Assembly: GCA_903871935.1 (NCBI GenBank)
Contig: CAIQIQ010000017.1
Location: 1 to 64,000, forward strand
Origin: an uncultured Phycisphaerales bacterium
GTDB taxonomy: Bacteria > Planctomycetota > Phycisphaerae > Tepidisphaerales > Tepidisphaeraceae
Direction: 5' to 3'
Length of the DNA: 64,000 nt
Part shown: piece after piece, positions 52,816 through 60,345 of the stretch
How the letters are laid out: each line of letters starts with the position of its first letter
How positions within the stretch are numbered: the first letter of the stretch is position 1
Translations under genes and position numbers: made by a program
Notes under the pieces: model-generated
What the model was told of the DNA's origin: nothing
The model's input: the letters and a program-made list of their open reading frames with translations, nothing else
Databases searched by the model: none

Positions 52816-54051
52816 ATGAGTGATCGATTCTATATCCACACGTTCGCAAACGGACTGACGCTGCTGTGCGAAGCCATGCCGGGGATGCAGTCGGCGGCGA
52901 TGACGCTGCTGTTGCGTGCCGGCTCGGAATCCGACCCCCAGCAGTTCTGCGGCATGTCGACGATCCTGTCCGATGTGATCACTCGCGGCGCTGGCGCTCG
53001 CGACAACCGGCAGTTGACTGCCTATCTTGACTCGCTGGGATTGCAGCGCTCCACCTCGGCCGCCGTGCATCATCTGCGCCTGTCCTGCGCGGCGGTGGCC
53101 GAAAACGTAGTGACCGCCCTGCCAACCTACGCCGACATGGTCCGCCTGCCGCACCTGCCCGAAGATGGCTTTGAAGCCGCCCGTGGGCTGGCGCTGCAGG
53201 CGCTGGATTCGATCGAAGATGAACCTCGCCAGAAGCTGATGATCCGCCTGAAGGAGATGTTTCTCCCCTACCCGATGAATCGCAACACCATGGGCGAGCG
53301 CAAGCACCTCCAGGCGATGACCTTAGCCGACGTCCAGGCGAATTTCGCCCTCCGCTTCCAGCCCAACAACGCTATCCTCGCCCTGGCCGGCAAGATCGAC
53401 TTCGCCCAGGTGCACGAGATGGCAGAGAAAGCCTTCGGCGACTGGACCGGCACCCAAAGCCCCGAACTGCCCCGCAAGGCCACCGGCCAGCGCACGTTCC
53501 ACGAGACACAAAAGAGCGAACAGACCCACATCGGCATCGCCTGGAACTCCGTCCCGGAAACCGATGCCAGCTATTACACCATCCGCCTCGCCATGGAAGC
53601 CCTGGGCGGCGGGATGAGTTCACGCCTCTTCACCGAGGTGCGCGAGAAGCGCGGTCTCTGCTACAGCGTCTGGGCAGGCTACTCCAGCCTCAAGGGCCTG
53701 GGGTGCATCCTCGGGTATGCGGGCACTTCCAATGAACGGGCCCAGGCAACGCTGGACTGCTTCCTGGGCGAACTGGATCGGCTCAGCAGCGGCATCACCG
53801 CCCAGGAGCTCGAGCGCGCCAAGACCGGCCTCAAAGCCAGCACCATCATGCAGGGCGAATCTACTTCCGCCCGCGCTGGCGCCATCGCCTACGATCACTT
53901 CATGCGCGGCCGCATCCGCACCCTCGAAGAGATCAAGGCCGCCCTCGATGCCGTCTCGCTCGACCAGGTGAACACCTATCTCAAAGCCAACCCCCCGCGC
54001 GATTTCACCATCGTGACGGTTGGCCCCAAGCCGCTGGATATCCGCGGATGA
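52816..54051 (+). CDS. M16-family peptidase-like protein lacking the zinc motif
   Basis: A 411-aa M16-fold protein with two homologous halves. The N-terminal half has the fold (NGLTLLCEAMPGMQSA; LLLRAGSESDP) but the HxxEH zinc motif is replaced by FCGMSTILSDV, so it cannot be catalytic. The C-terminal half carries the R/Y motif of M16 subunits, GGGMSSRLFTEVREKRGLCYSV. Usually such a subunit pairs with an active M16 partner; none is encoded nearby. It overlaps birA by 4 bp. No clear ribosome-binding site is seen before the ATG. Confidence 0.8.
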   Translation: MSDRFYIHTFANGLTLLCEAMPGMQSAAMTLLLRAGSESDPQQFCGMSTILSDVITRGAGARDNRQLTAYLDSLGLQRSTSAAVHHLRLSCAAVAENVVTALPTYADMVRLPHLPEDGFEAARGLALQALDSIEDEPRQKLMIRLKEMFLPYPMNRNTMGERKHLQAMTLADVQANFALRFQPNNAILALAGKIDFAQVHEMAEKAFGDWTGTQSPELPRKATGQRTFHETQKSEQTHIGIAWNSVPETDASYYTIRLAMEALGGGMSSRLFTEVREKRGLCYSVWAGYSSLKGLGCILGYAGTSNERAQATLDCFLGELDRLSSGITAQELERAKTGLKASTIMQGESTSARAGAIAYDHFMRGRIRTLEEIKAALDAVSLDQVNTYLKANPPRDFTIVTVGPKPLDIRG

Positions 54052-54827
54052 GCGATATTGCTCACAACGTCCTGGATCTGCCATTGCTTAGTGTATCGGT
54101 CCGGCCGATCCGCGTGCACTACTTCCCAACCCTTCGTTCGACCAACGACCAGGCCGCCGAGATGCGCAAGCTCGGGCTGCTGTACGCCCCGGCCATGGTG
54201 CTTACCCCCATTCAGACCGCCGGCCGCGGCCGCGCTGGCAACCGCTGGTTCAGCAGTGCCGGCTCGATCACCGTCACTTTCGCACTTCCGGTGGAAGAGA
54301 ACCTGCAGCCACACCAGCTTCCGCTGGTGGCCGGGCTCGCCGTGCGCAATGCCTGCGCGGAAATGACGCAACGCCGCGACATCCAGTTGAAGTGGCCCAA
54401 CGACGTCATCTACGAGGGCCACAAACTCGCCGGCCTGCTCTGCGAGCGCATCCTGGGCGTTGACTTGATCGGCATCGGCCTGAATGTGAACACCGCCCCT
54501 GCGGATATCCCGGCCGACGTGCGCCTGGGCATGGCCTCGCTCTCGCTGATCAGCGGCGCACCCCACGACCTGACGCGCACGTTAATCCTGCTGACGCAGC
54601 ACCTGCAGCACGCCCTGCTCACACGACACTCGTGGACGTTCGCGGCATTTATCCAGCAATATCGCCAGCACGACGGCCTGCTCGGGAAACTGATCACCGT
54701 GCAACCCCCCGGCGAACCCGTCGCGATCCGAGGCACCTGCGAAGGCATCGACACCGACGGCCGCCTCCTCCTGCGCAGCGGCCCGATCCTCCACCGCATC
54801 ATCGCCGGCAGCGTCACCGTCCTGTAG
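54048..54827 (+). CDS. birA: biotin-[acetyl-CoA-carboxylase] ligase
   Basis: A 259-aa biotin protein ligase that charges BCCP, the biotin carrier of acetyl-CoA carboxylase (accD here is at 31.5 kb). The catalytic loop is GRGRAGNRWFSS, followed by KWPNDVIYEGHKLAG. It has no N-terminal winged helix, so it is a group I ligase and not a repressor. The final 50 residues form the SH3-like C-terminal domain. It is translated with the M16-like gene (ATGA overlap). Confidence 0.9.
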   Translation: MSDIAHNVLDLPLLSVSVRPIRVHYFPTLRSTNDQAAEMRKLGLLYAPAMVLTPIQTAGRGRAGNRWFSSAGSITVTFALPVEENLQPHQLPLVAGLAVRNACAEMTQRRDIQLKWPNDVIYEGHKLAGLLCERILGVDLIGIGLNVNTAPADIPADVRLGMASLSLISGAPHDLTRTLILLTQHLQHALLTRHSWTFAAFIQQYRQHDGLLGKLITVQPPGEPVAIRGTCEGIDTDGRLLLRSGPILHRIIAGSVTVL

Positions 54828-54922
54828 GTGCCCCGCATCCCGACTCGCTCTCGCATCGGCGCATCATTCAGCGTCGGTGCCTCCTTGCCTGTGCGGGCGG
54901 ACGACACTTCAGGCGGTCCATC

Positions 54923-54940
54923 TGCCCCGAACGGGGCAGG
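54923..54940. repeat. hairpin of a probable dispersed repeat
   Basis: CTGCCCC-GAAC-GGGGCAG is a perfect 7-bp stem between birA and the TPR gene, which converge. It is flanked by GGCGGACGACACTTC and GATTACAGCCCTGGG, a composition like small dispersed repeats of planctomycetes; the relation is inferred. It may also serve as a terminator for either gene. Confidence 0.5.
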
Positions 54941-54981
54941 AGATTACAGCCCTGGGTAATAGCCAGCCCCGCCCCTCACCC

Positions 54982-57051
54982 TTACTTCTCCAACTTGAGC
55001 AACTTCAGTTCCGCCAACGCACTCTGGTATTCCACGAACTCCCGCACGTCGCTGGCAATGCACTTCTCAAAACAGTCCTTCGCCGTTACCTTGTCCGCAT
55101 CAATAAGCCACTTGGTACCCGCATAGAAATACGCCTCACAGTGTCGTTCCTTCTCCGTCTTCGCGTCCGCGCTCGCTGCCGCCTTCAGGAAATCGGCCTC
55201 CGTCATCTGCCCGGCCAGGAACCCGCCTACCTTCGCCGCCCAATCGTCCACCTTCCCTTGGCGCGCCGTCAGGAAGTCCTGCAATTCCTTCCTCGCTGCC
55301 GCCGTCTCCCCCAATCGCGTACGCGCCATCCAGACAAAGATTCGCCCGTAATCGTCGGCGGGACTCAACTCCACGCCCCTTCGGAGATCCGCCAATGCCT
55401 CCGCCCAAGCTTGTCCTTCATAGCGCAGAATTCCGCGACTTCGATATGCCACCGCGTTCTTCGGGTCCAACTCAATGGCCTTGCTCAAATCCGCCAGCGC
55501 GCCCTCAAGATCGCCCTTGGCCTTCTTCGCCGAGGCGCGATTGTAGTAGACGGCGGCATAGCCCGGCTTGAGTTCGATGGTCTTGCTGTAATCCGCCAGC
55601 GCGCCATCAAGATCGCCCTTAAGACATTTCGCACTGCCGCGGCCGTAGTAGGATTCGGCATAATCCGGCTTGAGTTCGATGGCTCTGCTGTAATCTGCCA
55701 ACGCGCCATCCAGATCTCCCTTACGATATTTCACACTGCCGCGGCCATAGTAGGCTTCGGCATCATCCGGCTTGAGTTCGATGGCTCTGCTGTAATCCGC
55801 CAGCGCGCCATCCAGATCTTCCTTACGATATTTCGCACCGCCACGGTTGATGTAGGCTTCGGCAAAACTCGGCTTGAGTTCAATGGCCTTGCTGTAATCC
55901 ACCAGCGCGCCGTCAACGTCGCCTTTGGCCTTCTTCGTTAGGGCGCGATTGTAGTAGATCAAGGCATCGCGCGGGTTGAGTTCGATGGCCTTGTTGTAAT
56001 CCGCCAGCGCGCCATCCGGATCGCCGTTACGATCTTTCGCATTGCCGCGGCCGTAGTATGCTTCGGCAGAATCCGGCTTAACAGCGATGGCCTTATTGAA
56101 ATCCGCAAGGGCTCCCTCTGGATCGCCCTTGCCCCCCTTGACGCTGCCGCGGTAGATGTAGGCTTCGGCATCATCTGGCTTGAGCTCGATGACCTTGTTG
56201 TAATCGGCCAGGGCGCCATCAAGATCCCCCTTGGCCTTCTTCGTTCGGGCACGATTGTAGTAGACGGCGGCATCGCCCGGCTTTAGTTCGATGGCTTTGT
56301 TGTAATCCGTTAGCGCACCGTCATGGTCACCCTTGGCCTCCTTTGCAAGACCACGGCCCCAGTAGGCAGAGCCCAAATCCGGCTTGAGTTCGATGGCCTT
56401 GTTGTAATCGGCCAGCGCGCCGTCGAAGTCACCCTTACGGTATTTCACACTGCCGCGGCCATAGTACGCGTCAGCATAATCCGGCTTGAGTTCGATGGCC
56501 TTGCTGTAATCCGCCAGCGCGCCATCAAGATCACCCTTAAGATACTTCGCACTGCCGCGGCCGGAGTAAGCATCAGCAAAATCCGGCTTGAGTTCGATGC
56601 CCTTACTGTAATCCGCCAGTGCGCCGTCATGATCACCCTTGGCCTTCTTCGCCAAGGCACGATCGTAGTAGACTTCGGCATAATCCGGCTTCAGTTCGAT
56701 GGCTTTGCTGTAATCCGCCAGCGCACCGTCAAGATCGCCCTTGGACTGCCTTACACCGCCGCGGCTCACGTAAACATCGGTATAATCCGGCTTCAGTTCG
56801 ATAGCCTTGCTGAAATCCACCAAGGCACCGTCAAGATCGCCTTTGGCCCGCTTTATAGCGCCGCGCCTATAGTGGATGGCGGCATTACCCGGCTTGAGTT
56901 CGATGGACTTATTGTAATCCGCCAGCGCGCCGTCAAGATCGCCTTTACGGTATTTCGCACTGCCGCTGTTGGCAAGATCACCCGCGCTCTGGGCAAGAGC
57001 CGCACTCGCCGCAAACAGCAGGACCATCACCCACGCAATTACTCTCTTCAT
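54982..57051 (-). CDS. secreted protein with 16 tetratricopeptide repeats
   Basis: A 689-aa protein with a Sec signal (MKRVIAWVMVLLFAASAALAQ) and about 16 TPRs of 34 aa, fifteen nearly identical (consensus GDLDGALADYNKAIELKPD). A C-terminal domain of about 120 residues contains MTEADFLKAA and HCEAYFYAGTKWLID. TPR solenoids mediate protein-protein contact. The start at 57051 has GGGAGG upstream. At DNA level the repeats form a homogenised 102-bp array, which is prone to unequal recombination, so repeat number may differ between strains. Confidence 0.88.
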   Translation of the reverse strand: MKRVIAWVMVLLFAASAALAQSAGDLANSGSAKYRKGDLDGALADYNKSIELKPGNAAIHYRRGAIKRAKGDLDGALVDFSKAIELKPDYTDVYVSRGGVRQSKGDLDGALADYSKAIELKPDYAEVYYDRALAKKAKGDHDGALADYSKGIELKPDFADAYSGRGSAKYLKGDLDGALADYSKAIELKPDYADAYYGRGSVKYRKGDFDGALADYNKAIELKPDLGSAYWGRGLAKEAKGDHDGALTDYNKAIELKPGDAAVYYNRARTKKAKGDLDGALADYNKVIELKPDDAEAYIYRGSVKGGKGDPEGALADFNKAIAVKPDSAEAYYGRGNAKDRNGDPDGALADYNKAIELNPRDALIYYNRALTKKAKGDVDGALVDYSKAIELKPSFAEAYINRGGAKYRKEDLDGALADYSRAIELKPDDAEAYYGRGSVKYRKGDLDGALADYSRAIELKPDYAESYYGRGSAKCLKGDLDGALADYSKTIELKPGYAAVYYNRASAKKAKGDLEGALADLSKAIELDPKNAVAYRSRGILRYEGQAWAEALADLRRGVELSPADDYGRIFVWMARTRLGETAAARKELQDFLTARQGKVDDWAAKVGGFLAGQMTEADFLKAAASADAKTEKERHCEAYFYAGTKWLIDADKVTAKDCFEKCIASDVREFVEYQSALAELKLLKLEK
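55354..56985 (-). repeat. 102-bp tandem repeat array within the TPR gene
   Basis: Sixteen copies of a 102-bp unit encode one TPR each. Units such as GACTTCATCGAGCTCAA-like segments vary only slightly, with the phrase CTTGAGTTCGATGGC (plus strand) recurring about every 102 bp. Boundaries are approximate. Confidence 0.75.
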
Positions 57052-57321
57052 CGCATTCCTCCCGACCTTTGCTGTACCCAAGCCTCTCGACGCGACGCTT
57101 CCCGCATATCCTACTGGGAAGCCAAGTGAACTTCCAATTGCAGTTTCCTGCCCTACCTTCTCTGCGGCCCTGCGCCGCAGTTCAGTCGCCGCGGCGACCG
57201 TGAGACCGTATTTCTCTTCTTCCTAACTTTGTGCCTTTTGTGCTTTCTGTGTCCAATCTTCTTCCTAACTCCTTATCCAACCCGAACTTATACCGCTCCT
57301 GCAAAACTACCGAACTTCGGC

Positions 57322-57349
57322 TTGATTATATACCGAACACAAGTATAAT
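57322..57349 (+). promoter_or_regulatory. strong sigma-70-type promoter before the ATPase gene
   Basis: TTGATT and TATAAT are separated by 16 nt in an AT-rich patch. Start would be near 57356, giving a leader of about 60 nt. This is the clearest promoter seen in the window. Confidence 0.6.
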
Positions 57350-57416
57350 ACCCAACCTGACAACTGGGGTATCTCTCGAACGCACTAACTCTCTTTCACG
57401 AAAGGGGCTTCTTGCT

Positions 57417-58886
57417 ATGCGCTACCATCCATTCCTGATTAAGGAAGACGTTCACGCCGAACTCGACACCGTCGCCGATCTCTCCAAACTCCCCATCCTC
57501 TGGGCCGTTCCCGACCTGATTCCCTGCCATCGTCTCACCCTCATCACCGGCCCCTCCGGCGTCGGCCTCACCGACCTCGCCTGCCGACTCCTCGCCCAAA
57601 CCGCCCCCCTCAACCATCTCCTGGACGTAACCCCGTTGACGACCGGGACCACCACCGGGACCGCCGGCGTCTCGCCGGCGTATGACAATCCCCCACCCCA
57701 GCAGGAACCCGGTGCCAATGACCCATCCCGTTACGGAATAATCGATGATCACTATGATTCGCCCTTCCTCCCCGAAGAACTCATCCCCGACCCCGACGAC
57801 CCCGACTGGGACCCCAACCTCCCTCTCGTCCCCGACACCAAACCCGCCCCCATCGACCCCGTCCTCCCCACCGCGCTCCTCATCTCCGCCCGCGATGAGG
57901 GCGACGTCCTGCGTCCCCGTCTTCTCTCGGCCGGCGCTGACCCCAACCGCATCCTCGTCCTCTCCGAGATGATCGTCCCCGACGATGATCCCGCCGACCC
58001 TTCCCCCATCCGCCGGCCATTCACCCTCAAAGACTGTGGCTTCCTCGACCGCATGCTCCACGAACACAAAAGCATCCGCCTGGTCATCATCGACAGTGCC
58101 GAGATGCTCTACACCTACGAAGCCCGGCCAAACCGCAGCACCCTCCAGCGTCAGTTCTACAACCTCCTGCAGGTAGCCCGTCAGCGCGAAGTCGCCATCG
58201 TCCTGATCACTCCCATCCCCCGCATCGGCCATAACCCCTTCCGCTCCGCCCTCTTAGGCACCCTCAACGAAGTCTGCCGCCGAGTCTTCCTCCTCGCCCC
58301 CGACCCCCAATCCCCCGACCACCGCTACCTCTTCTGCCTCAAAAACACCCTCCCCACCCCCATCCCCACCCTCCAACTCAAGCCCTCTGGTGGCCCTCTT
58401 CTGAATCTCCAATCTCCAATTTCCAATCTCCAATCCTCTTCCTCTCCTCTCACCTACGCCACCTACCTCCAGCTCATCCGCCGCCGTCCCGGCCCCATCC
58501 CCCACGCCCGCCTGCAAGCCCAGAAGTTCCTCACCGAGCTTCTAAGCCAAGGCGCCCTCCCCGTCGGCAATCACAAACACCCACCCGACAACTCGATTCG
58601 TGCCCAAGTGATCGCCGCCGGTCTCTCCTGGGGCACCATCCGCCGCGCCGCTACCGAAATGAACCTGAGCATCTTCCGCGACGCCGACTGCTGGTACTGG
58701 CAACTCCCCCCCGCTGCCCAATCCCAACCCGGCGCACTCGCGCCGACAACCTGCGCACCTTCGCCCATTCCCACACAAAAACCCACCCACAGCGTGGGCG
58801 GGTCCACCCTCCAATTCGCGCCAGAGCCCGACCTCGCAGCACCAACTCGCGCATCTTCCCCTGTCCTGGAGGAGGTCGCCGCATGA
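57417..58886 (+). CDS. AAA_25/RepA-like ATPase with degenerate Walker A
   Basis: A 489-aa protein related to RecA-fold AAA_25 (RepA-like, primase-associated) ATPases. The P-loop reads GPSGVGLTD (45-53), with Leu51 in place of the catalytic Lys. The following LLISARDEGDVLRPRLLSAGAD and the Walker B VIIDSAEML (Asp226) are typical, as is a C-terminal winged-helix-like region (about 400-465: GLSWGTIRRAATEMNL ... WYWQLP). An insertion at about 72-150 holds Pro/Asp-rich low complexity and a repeat-derived TAGVSPA. The gene is very C-rich on the coding strand. ATG 57417 has AAAGGGG upstream. A DNA-binding role is likely; ATP hydrolysis is doubtful. Confidence 0.75.
   Translation: MRYHPFLIKEDVHAELDTVADLSKLPILWAVPDLIPCHRLTLITGPSGVGLTDLACRLLAQTAPLNHLLDVTPLTTGTTTGTAGVSPAYDNPPPQQEPGANDPSRYGIIDDHYDSPFLPEELIPDPDDPDWDPNLPLVPDTKPAPIDPVLPTALLISARDEGDVLRPRLLSAGADPNRILVLSEMIVPDDDPADPSPIRRPFTLKDCGFLDRMLHEHKSIRLVIIDSAEMLYTYEARPNRSTLQRQFYNLLQVARQREVAIVLITPIPRIGHNPFRSALLGTLNEVCRRVFLLAPDPQSPDHRYLFCLKNTLPTPIPTLQLKPSGGPLLNLQSPISNLQSSSSPLTYATYLQLIRRRPGPIPHARLQAQKFLTELLSQGALPVGNHKHPPDNSIRAQVIAAGLSWGTIRRAATEMNLSIFRDADCWYWQLPPAAQSQPGALAPTTCAPSPIPTQKPTHSVGGSTLQFAPEPDLAAPTRASSPVLEEVAA
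57662..57680. repeat. palindrome inserted in frame
   Basis: CGCCGGCG-TCT-CGCCGGCG encodes part of the TAGVSPA segment of the ATPase-like protein. It resembles the palindrome at 11758-11777 and looks like a small dispersed repeat captured in frame. Confidence 0.5.
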
Positions 58887-59055
58887 ACAATTGACCAACT
58901 ACCCATAACAACCGCACCTGGGCGCCGCACCTGCAATTCTCCTCACGCCGTCTCCGGCCGTATTTCAGAAAGAGACAGACGTGTGCTTCACGCGGACGCT
59001 TTGATCCGTAGAATGCGGCAACGCGGTTCAAATACCAGACCCAAAGGCCTACGCC

Positions 59056-60345
59056 ATGCAGTTGGACTTTCCCTCTTTCTCTCCATGCAAAGACCCGGCT
59101 GGGCTGCCCACCCTCAAAACCGGCACCGCGCGCTTCTTCTGGCGGATCTTCACCCAACACCTCACCGAGGCCGGCCGCTGGTTCGCCATCCCAACAGGAG
59201 TCTTCGGCGTCTACGGCGCACTGTCCATGATGATCCAGGGCTACGTCGTCTTCTGCTATCTCATTGCCCTGTGGATGCTGGCGTTCGTCGGGATGCTCAT
59301 CTTCCGGCCGCGCGTGCGTCTCAGCGCCTTCTATGCCCCACGCGTCTGCACGGGCGAAACCATGCCCGTGGATATCGAAGTCGAGCAGCTTGGCCGACTA
59401 AGCCAGATCGAACTGTTCGCCCTGGCGCATCGCCTGCCTTATGAAGTGGATGCCCAGCCCAGCGACGGCGTGGCGCTTCCGCTGCTGCGGCGGGGGCAGT
59501 CCTCACGCGTGCGGCTGGGCCTCAAGTGCAATAAGCGAGGCATCTACAAGCTCCGCGGCTTCCGCGTTGAATCCGGCTTCCCCTTCGGGCTGTTGCGCTC
59601 CCGGCGCGTCTTTGCCCAGGATACCGCCCTGATCGTTTACCCGCGCTTCCAGCCGTTGGGTCGGATGGAGTTGCCGGTCGGAGTGAAGCACCATCCCGGC
59701 GGGGTGCTGCTCGCATCCACGCTTGGCGAGAGCTTTGAGTTCATCGGCAACCGCGAATACCGCGACGGCGACAGCATCCGCGATATCGACTGGCGCGCTA
59801 CCGCCCGCCTGGACCGTCCGATCGTGCGCGAGTACCGCGAAGAGTACTTCATGCGGGTTGCCGTCGTCCTTGATACCCACGTGCCGGCCAAATCTCCCGC
59901 GGCCCTGCATGATGCCTTTGAGCGCGCCGTCTCCGTCACTGCCAGCGTGGCGGATTACATGGCGCGGCAGGACTACCTGGTTGATGTCTTTGCGGCCGGG
60001 CCGAAGCTCTATCACCTGACGGCGGGGCGCTCTCTGGCCTATCTCGACCAGATCCTCGACATTCTCGCGGCCGTCGATGAGAACCCGGACGAGCCGTTCG
60101 CGGTGATTGAACCGGAACTGATGCAGAGCCTGGCGCAGATCACGACCGTTATCTGTGTCTTCATGGACTGGAGCGAAAGCCGCCGCGTCTTCGTGCGCAA
60201 ACTCGCGATGATGGGATGTGGCGTGCGCGTGATCCTGGTGCGCGATGGCAAGTGCACGCTTGATCCCGCGGCCGACATCGACGTAATCGGAATGGCGCCC
60301 ACCGTCACCAAAGAGATGTTCGACACCGGACTGGAGGCGCTATGA
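59056..60345 (+). CDS. DUF58-domain membrane protein
   Basis: A 429-aa DUF58 protein with two membrane helices near residues 45-80, an N-terminal beta-rich outer domain and the DUF58 signature DGDSIRDIDWRATARLDRP (about 235-253), followed by a vWA-like region. It starts the second MoxR module of the window: DUF58, transglutaminase, MoxR. Its stop overlaps the transglutaminase start by 4 bp. These modules are linked to envelope assembly. AAAGG precedes the ATG. Confidence 0.88.
   Translation: MQLDFPSFSPCKDPAGLPTLKTGTARFFWRIFTQHLTEAGRWFAIPTGVFGVYGALSMMIQGYVVFCYLIALWMLAFVGMLIFRPRVRLSAFYAPRVCTGETMPVDIEVEQLGRLSQIELFALAHRLPYEVDAQPSDGVALPLLRRGQSSRVRLGLKCNKRGIYKLRGFRVESGFPFGLLRSRRVFAQDTALIVYPRFQPLGRMELPVGVKHHPGGVLLASTLGESFEFIGNREYRDGDSIRDIDWRATARLDRPIVREYREEYFMRVAVVLDTHVPAKSPAALHDAFERAVSVTASVADYMARQDYLVDVFAAGPKLYHLTAGRSLAYLDQILDILAAVDENPDEPFAVIEPELMQSLAQITTVICVFMDWSESRRVFVRKLAMMGCGVRVILVRDGKCTLDPAADIDVIGMAPTVTKEMFDTGLEAL

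Noticed and set aside
55354..56985. Possible CRISPR array from repeated units
   Set aside because: The repeats are 102 bp, contiguous and in frame with TPR codons, with no spacers.
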